In this document: positions 12,777 to 16,189 of the stretch, in pieces | Layout of the letters: every line of letters starts with the position of its first letter | Numbering within the stretch: the stretch's first letter is position 1 | Assembly: GCA_003022255.1 (NCBI GenBank) | Contig: PXPA01000008.1 | Span: 1-16,189, forward strand | DNA: 16,189 nucleotides | Source of the DNA: Parcubacteria group bacterium SW_6_46_9 | GTDB lineage: Bacteria; Patescibacteriota; Minisyncoccia; Phycocordibacterales; SW-6-46-9 | Direction: 5' to 3' | Program-made: the position numbers and the translations under genes | The notes under the pieces: model-generated | What the model was told of the DNA's origin: nothing | Databases searched by the model: none | The model's input: only the letters and a program-made list of their open reading frames with translations

Positions 12777-13944
12777 CAACAAATCTAAAGAAGACAAGGA
12801 GAAAGACGTCGAGAAGACAATAAAAAAGCTTAAGTCCCGGTTTGGTGACGGCGCGATTATGCGCTTAAGTGAGGACCAGGCCGAAGACGTTGAGGTAATT
12901 CCGACCGGGTCAATGGGGCTTGATGAAGCTCTCGGTGTTGGTGGCATTCCCCGCGGTCGGATCGCTGAGATTTTCGGTCCGGAAGCATCGGGAAAAACAA
13001 CACTGGCATTGCACATTATTGCCGAAGCGCAAAAACAAGATGGTATTGCTGCGTTTGTTGACGCCGAGCACGCGCTTGACCCAGAATACGCACAAAGCAT
13101 TGGCGTCAAACTTGATGAGCTTTTGATTTCCCAACCGAACACCGGTGAGGAAGCCTTAGAGATTACTGAAAGTTTGGTGCGGTCAGGTGATATTGACCTG
13201 GTAGTTGTCGACTCGGTATCAGCCCTGACACCAAAAGAAGAAATTGAGGGTGATATGGGCAAAAAACATGTCGGCCATCAGGCCCGGCTGATGAGCCAGG
13301 CCATGCGTAAGCTGACAAGCGGTGTTTCAAAAACGAATACAACGGTGATCTTTATTAACCAAATCCGAATGAAAATTGGCGTTATGTTCGGCAATCCGGA
13401 AACAACCTCTGGTGGCCGGGCACTGAAGTTCTACTCCTCAGTCCGGCTTGATATTCGCCGGCGGGCTCGGATCAAAAAAGATGATGAGGTTGTTGGTTCC
13501 CGGACAAAAGTGAAGGTGGTAAAAAACAAGGTTGCCTCACCGTTCCAGGAGACGGAGTTTGACATTATGTATGGTGAGGGAATTTCTAAAGAAGGCGAGC
13601 TGATTGCTTTAGGGGAAAAGTACGGAATCATTGAAAAAGCCGGTAGTTGGTACAGCTTTGCCGAAGATCTGGATATTGATGATGCCGGCGAAACTATTGG
13701 GCAGGGATATAACTCGGTGCGCACGTGGCTGAAAGAGCATGATGACGAGCGTGAGTATATTGAAAAAGAAATTCGACAAGCAATGCAAGAAGAGGGCCGA
13801 GACAGTGACGAAGATGAAGAAGAAAGCGAAGATGATGGCGATGATGGTAACGATAGTGAGGGTAACGACGAATCAGAAGATGGCGAAGATGATTCAGACG
13901 AAGAAGAGTCAGAAAACGGCGATGAGAGCGAAGATGAAGAGTAG
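12766..13944 (+). CDS. recA: Recombinase RecA with a long acidic C-terminal tail
   Basis: A 392-residue RecA. It forms filaments on single-stranded DNA, catalyses strand exchange and would trigger LexA-type self-cleavage if such a system exists. I choose ATG 12766 (MANDNKSKED); a GTG/ATG farther upstream (12742) would add eight residues out of the family pattern. Walker A is GPEASGKT at 71-78; the Walker B strand is LVVVDSVSAL; the loop-2 region is canonical (FINQIRMKIGVMFGNPETTSGG in parts); and the C-terminal domain has GEGISKEGELIALGEKYGIIEKAG. Residues 346-392 form an extra tail of 47 residues, of which 32 are Asp or Glu and none is basic. It is much longer than the acidic tip of E. coli RecA. 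The start overlaps the previous gene by 11 bases. No separate promoter or SOS box is recognised. Confidence 0.97.
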   Translation: MANDNKSKEDKEKDVEKTIKKLKSRFGDGAIMRLSEDQAEDVEVIPTGSMGLDEALGVGGIPRGRIAEIFGPEASGKTTLALHIIAEAQKQDGIAAFVDAEHALDPEYAQSIGVKLDELLISQPNTGEEALEITESLVRSGDIDLVVVDSVSALTPKEEIEGDMGKKHVGHQARLMSQAMRKLTSGVSKTNTTVIFINQIRMKIGVMFGNPETTSGGRALKFYSSVRLDIRRRARIKKDDEVVGSRTKVKVVKNKVASPFQETEFDIMYGEGISKEGELIALGEKYGIIEKAGSWYSFAEDLDIDDAGETIGQGYNSVRTWLKEHDDEREYIEKEIRQAMQEEGRDSDEDEEESEDDGDDGNDSEGNDESEDGEDDSDEEESENGDESEDEE

Positions 13945-13970
13945 GCTCGCACCCGCACTTCTTAAGCGCA

Positions 13971-13999
13971 CGCAAGAATTCCCGGCGAGAATTCTTGTG
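13971..13999 (+). terminator. Hairpin after recA, weak terminator candidate
   Basis: CGCAAGAATTC (13971-13981) pairs over 11 positions with GAATTCTTGTG (13989-13999), one G-T pair included, loop CCGGCGA. There is no T run after it, so termination would need another factor. It may instead protect the 3' end of the message. Confidence 0.45.
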
Positions 14000-14006
14000 G
14001 CAAATG

Positions 14007-14027
14007 TCGACACTTAGTGTTGTGCAG
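14007..14027. repeat. Degenerate solo copy of the transposase palindrome
   Basis: The 13 bases ACACTTAGTGTTG (14010-14022) are identical to the centre of the palindromes at 4821-4846 and 5517-5545, including the TTA loop. The outer arms have diverged; only about six pairs remain. It lies between recA and the next gene, as expected for a REP-like sequence dispersed by a RAYT. Confidence 0.5.
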
Positions 14028-14133
14028 TCAAGTGGTATTTGTCTATTCACGAATGTTATTTAACAGATTATACAATTGACTTGCAACAGCTTCTTTTCAT
14101 TGCCTGCCAATATGCATAATGTTTTTCAGCTGT

Positions 14134-14139
14134 TATACT
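14134..14139 (+). promoter_or_regulatory. Extended -10 box (TGT-TATACT) before the gene at 14179
   Basis: TATACT with TGT directly upstream predicts a start near 14146 and a leader of about 33 nt. No clear -35 and no ribosome binding site are seen. Confidence 0.45.
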
Positions 14140-14178
14140 TGAAAATGAATCATCCTTTCACAATACGAACCTCTTATC

Positions 14179-14571
14179 ATGGGTAAAGAACAAGCAGATT
14201 CCGAGCACAGCAACACGCAAGAAAAATTAGAACAAGTCGCTAAAGCTTTTAACAAACCAGAGGCACAGAAAACACGTGAGCGTCTTGAGGCCATGTTCAA
14301 CATTCCCGATTGCATCAAAAAGGGTGGAGTAAGTTACCCCGACAATCTAATAGGAATAGCGGAGTGCTCTGTGGTCGAACGCCGCAATTCGGGAAGTGCC
14401 GCCGGTAAAGCCGGTAAGTTTGAGCTCTACCGGGTCGGAGAACACAATCAATCGTACCGGTTAGAATCAGAGTCAGGTGGAATTACGCATTTTTATGAAT
14501 TTAACGCCCACCACATCCTGGTTAACAGCGAATTGAGGAGAATAGTTTTCACAGAACCTCGTTCGCCATAA
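14179..14571 (+). CDS. Hypothetical protein, 130 aa
   Basis: I do not recognise this protein. It is soluble, without a signal peptide or membrane helix. Residues 1-45 are helical and charged (QEKLEQVAKAFNKPEAQKTRERLEAMF). Residues about 55-125 look like a small alpha/beta or beta domain (FELYRVGEHNQSYRLESESGG, then a HHILV strand). There are two cysteines (about 50 and 68) but no metal-site spacing I can name. It has its own promoter-like box and ends 20 nt before a strong terminator, so it seems monocistronic. The composition resembles its neighbours, giving no sign of recent transfer. The length, defined promoter and terminator make it a likely real gene. Confidence 0.7.
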   Translation: MGKEQADSEHSNTQEKLEQVAKAFNKPEAQKTRERLEAMFNIPDCIKKGGVSYPDNLIGIAECSVVERRNSGSAAGKAGKFELYRVGEHNQSYRLESESGGITHFYEFNAHHILVNSELRRIVFTEPRSP

Positions 14572-14591
14572 AGTCATCCAGAGCACACAAA

Positions 14592-14621
14592 AAGGTCCGA
14601 CCCCTGCATGGGTCGGACCTT
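14592..14621. terminator. Bidirectional rho-independent terminator
   Basis: A perfect 12-bp stem (AAGGTCCGACCC, 14592-14603, with 14610-14621) has loop CTGCAT. On the minus strand it is followed by TTTTTGTG, serving rpsR; on the plus strand by AATTCTTTG, serving the hypothetical gene. It separates two convergent genes. Confidence 0.85.
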
Positions 14622-14646
14622 AATTCTTTGTATGAAATACTAAAGT

Positions 14647-14844
14647 TTACGCCCGAGTATACGGCAGCAATCCCATGTACCGTGCTCGCTTGATAGCCTG
14701 TGTTACTTGTCGCTGATGCTTGGCAGTTAAGCCGGAATCACGGCGGTGCTGAATACGGCCGTGTTCGGTAAGGAACTTCTCAAGGATGTCCGTATCCTTG
14801 TAGGTAATATGTTCTATGTTTTGTTCGGTTAAGTAATCAGACAT
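14647..14844 (-). CDS. rpsR: Small ribosomal subunit protein S18
   Basis: A 65-residue ribosomal protein that binds the central domain of 16S rRNA together with S6. The family signature is present: YKDTDILEKFLTEHGRIQHRRDSGL at about 15-39, then the basic stretch TAKHQRQVTQAIKRARYMGLLPY. It is at the short end for S18, with the N-terminal extension seen in many bacteria missing. It is the last gene of the rpsF-ssb-rpsR series, but a 279-nt gap with a hairpin/AT-rich tail lies before it, so it may have its own promoter. A TTGACT at 14885-14880 is a -35 candidate without a convincing -10. Confidence 0.95.
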   Translation of the reverse strand: MSDYLTEQNIEHITYKDTDILEKFLTEHGRIQHRRDSGLTAKHQRQVTQAIKRARYMGLLPYTRA

Positions 14845-15123
14845 GATAGATAGGATTTAGGGGTTAGGAGATGGGGTATAGTCAATAATAATAATAAATT
14901 AAATCTCTTTTTGAGATTTCGAACTAAAAATGTGAAGCTGGCAGTTGCCTCAAGCTCTCATATTTGAGCAGGATTTGCAGAAGATTGCGGATCAAGGCGG
15001 AATTGCTTCTAGGCCTCAGATTTGGGTGTAATTCGCGGAAGAAGCGAGAATCGAAATGAGCGGTATGTAAGTACTGTGAATGAGACTCGCAGATTCTGAC
15101 AAAGAAGTACACCAAATCTGGAC
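14845..15123 (-). promoter_or_regulatory. Long structured spacer between ssb and rpsR
   Basis: Most bacterial rpsF-ssb-rpsR operons have short gaps here. These 279 bases contain a large inverted repeat (15007-15034 with 15104-15129, overlapping the ssb stop). Inside it smaller complementary pairs occur, such as AGAATC/GATTCT and GCGAG/CTCGC. A second module at 14934-15009 is closed by GAAGC/GCTTC. A 63-codon minus frame (14924-15115) overlaps the repeat and looks accidental. The spacer may be a regulatory RNA for S18 or an inserted repeat element. Confidence 0.5.
14901..14919 (-). terminator. AT-rich terminator-like hairpin before rpsR
   Basis: On the minus strand AAATCTC (14919-14913) and GAGATTT (14907-14901) pair around AAAAA, followed by an AATTTATTATT stretch. 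The 7-bp AT-rich stem is weak; it may end or attenuate the rpsF-ssb transcript before rpsR. Confidence 0.45.
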
Positions 15124-15129
15124 CTAGAA
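15007..15129. repeat. Large inverted repeat at the end of ssb
   Basis: The 28-base arm at 15007-15034 and the 26-base arm at 15104-15129 are complementary apart from a few mismatches and bulges (shared TTCTAGG, AGATTTGG and TGTA blocks). They enclose 69 bases. The right arm covers the ssb stop codon at 15124-15126. Confidence 0.65.
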
Positions 15130-15564
15130 AGGTATGTCCTCGGGTGTAATATCTTCATCATCAGGATAATCAATCTCTTGGTCGGCGTTTTCCGGCGGCG
15201 TTTGCTGACCGCTGTCGGCCACTTCTCCGGAGGCGCCGCTGCGGGGGCCAAACTGTACGCGGTTGGCGACAATCTCCGTGCGGTAGTTCATCGTGCCGTC
15301 ATCCCCTTCCCAGCTTCTCGTTTGAATGCGGCCTTCAATTAATGCCATTGAGCCTTTGGAAAGATACTGAGCAGTTGTTTCCGCCTGACGGCCAAAGACG
15401 ACAATGTTGTGATAATCAGTGTCTTCCTGTTTGTTGCCGTCTTTGTCTGTGTAATGGCGATTGGTAGCAAGCGAGAAGTTACACACCGCCGTACCGGACG
15501 GAAGCGATTTGAGCTCCGGATCTTCGGTAAGGTTACCAACTATAAGCGCTTTATTAAGATACAT
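15124..15564 (-). CDS. ssb: Single-stranded DNA-binding protein
   Basis: A 146-residue SSB that coats single-stranded DNA in replication, repair and recombination. The OB fold spans residues 1-108: MYLNKALIVGNLTEDPE, then CNFSLATNRHYTDKDGNK, then YHNIVVFGRQAETTAQYLSKG, then ALIEGRIQTRSW. An acidic, Pro/Gln-containing tail follows and ends in the canonical EDIPF tip that docks replication and repair partners. It lies 62 nt after rpsF and shares the strand with rpsF and rpsR, the classic S6-SSB-S18 order. The ATG at 15564 starts exactly at the family N-terminus; no ribosome binding site is evident upstream. Confidence 0.97.
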   Translation of the reverse strand: MYLNKALIVGNLTEDPELKSLPSGTAVCNFSLATNRHYTDKDGNKQEDTDYHNIVVFGRQAETTAQYLSKGSMALIEGRIQTRSWEGDDGTMNYRTEIVANRVQFGPRSGASGEVADSGQQTPPENADQEIDYPDDEDITPEDIPF

Positions 15565-15626
15565 AGATACGTACGTTACTGGTAGCTGACTTTATTATTA
15601 CACAGGCAGCCGGAAAAAACTAGCGG

Positions 15627-16109
15627 CTACTGGCCATCTTGCTCATCATCGTCTTTCCCGCTTTCGTCGCCTTGCTCCTCAGGCGGGACTTCGTCATCGT
15701 CCGTAGACTTAGCTTCCGTGTCTTTTTGCTTGTCTTCGTCTTCCTTTTCTCGGTCTCGACCACCAACCGCCGCTTCGTCTATTTTTACCAGCAGGTGGCG
15801 CATAATGTCATCCACTCCGTCAAAGACCTCTTCAATGTCATCAAGTACGTCTGGGGTCACGGCAAACTGAACCCAGCCGAACTGGCCACGATCAAACTCT
15901 CGCTCACCCGCGCTGGTTGTTGCCTCCATGGTGTAAGCAAGCTCCTGCATCTCGGGAATTTGAGAGGCCAACACATCGCCGTTATCGACTATCGTATCGG
16001 CGATATCATCAGCCATATCCTCAACTTCACCTTCCGGAACTGTTGGAGCAACAAGATAGCCAACCTCATATCGCCGAACGCGTTCATTTGTCTGTGTTTG
16101 GTTTGCCAT
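15627..16109 (-). CDS. rpsF: Small ribosomal subunit protein S6 with acidic C-terminal extension
   Basis: A 160-residue S6; the family core is about 95-100 residues. I choose ATG 16109 (MANQTQTNER), because RRYEVGYLVAP is the normal first strand; the open frame extends to 16148 but the extra residues do not fit. The ferredoxin-like core ends near residue 112 (VDDIMRHLLVKIDE). A tail of about 48 residues follows, dominated by Asp, Glu, Lys and Gln (KEDEDKQKDTEAKSTDDDE and onward). Acidic tails on S6 are known; in E. coli S6 RimK adds glutamates to the tail. A TTGAAA/TACTGT promoter-like pair upstream (about 16148-16120) would start the message only a few bases before the ATG. It pairs with S18 in the ribosome. 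Confidence 0.95.
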   Translation of the reverse strand: MANQTQTNERVRRYEVGYLVAPTVPEGEVEDMADDIADTIVDNGDVLASQIPEMQELAYTMEATTSAGEREFDRGQFGWVQFAVTPDVLDDIEEVFDGVDDIMRHLLVKIDEAAVGGRDREKEDEDKQKDTEAKSTDDDEVPPEEQGDESGKDDDEQDGQ

Positions 16110-16189
16110 AACAATCAATACAGTACTACAAATTACCTGCTTTTTCAACTGCCCCTAAAGAAAACAGCCGAGCTGTATTGGCTACCAGC

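Noticed and set aside
13431..13958. Long minus-strand serine-rich frame opposite the recA 3' end
   Set aside because: It is the mirror of the GAA/GAT-rich acidic tail of recA; serine codons arise from the complement of Glu/Asp codons.
13971..13999. Hairpin after recA as a full rho-independent terminator
   Set aside because: No T run follows on the plus strand, so it is listed only as a weak candidate.
14924..15115. 63-codon minus-strand frame between ssb and rpsR
   Set aside because: It lies on the large inverted repeat, has no start signal, and its composition follows the repeat rather than protein-like patterns.

Overview
The window looks like chromosomal DNA of a Candidate Phyla Radiation (Patescibacteria, probably Parcubacteria/Paceibacteria-like) bacterium. 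This is an inference from gene content. Two long surface proteins carry the N-terminal peptidoglycan-binding-like domain common in that group. There is a small DeoR-type HTH protein of a CPR-typical kind, a short membrane-anchored Ig-like protein sits between ftsK and recA, and no gene start shows a convincing Shine-Dalgarno sequence. No rRNA, tRNA or CRISPR array is present.

Layout, left to right. (1) 1-2359, minus: the N-terminal 515 codons of a P-type cation ATPase, preceded by a DUF389 membrane protein. (2) 2403-2903, plus: a GatB/YqeY-domain gene, divergent from DUF389, with a clear terminator. (3) 2904-4704, minus: a 51-residue membrane peptide and an intact 540-aa surface protein. (4) 4820-5545: an IS200-like/RAYT transposase gene bracketed by two near-identical perfect palindromes; a degenerate copy of the palindrome lies after recA. 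(5) 5546-5992: non-coding, with three GC-rich hairpins. (6) 5993-8096, minus: a very acidic paralogue of the surface protein, split by a frameshift that looks like the scar of a small deletion, with a long upstream non-coding region. (7) 8454-10010: two copies of a ~137-nt element that folds into the same three-helix structure, with many compensatory base changes. They bracket a hairpin-rich stretch and an HTH regulator gene. (8) 10057-13944, plus: ftsK, a membrane-anchored Ig-like protein and recA, overlapping like one operon. (9) 14179-14571, plus: an unrecognised gene, then a bidirectional terminator. (10) 14647-16109, minus: rpsF-ssb-rpsR, with an unusually long, foldable spacer between ssb and rpsR.

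The most striking non-gene signal is the duplicated structured element at 8454-8590 and 9873-10010. The differences between copies fall largely in paired positions and preserve pairing, which is the signature of a conserved RNA (or DNA hairpin) structure; I do not recognise it as a known family. Second is a recurrent promoter layout in which a -10 box lies exactly 6 nt before the start codon of several genes, suggesting leaderless transcripts. Strongly acidic C-terminal tails on RecA and S6, together with the acidic surface protein, may point to a saline or otherwise acid-proteome lifestyle, but this is conjecture.
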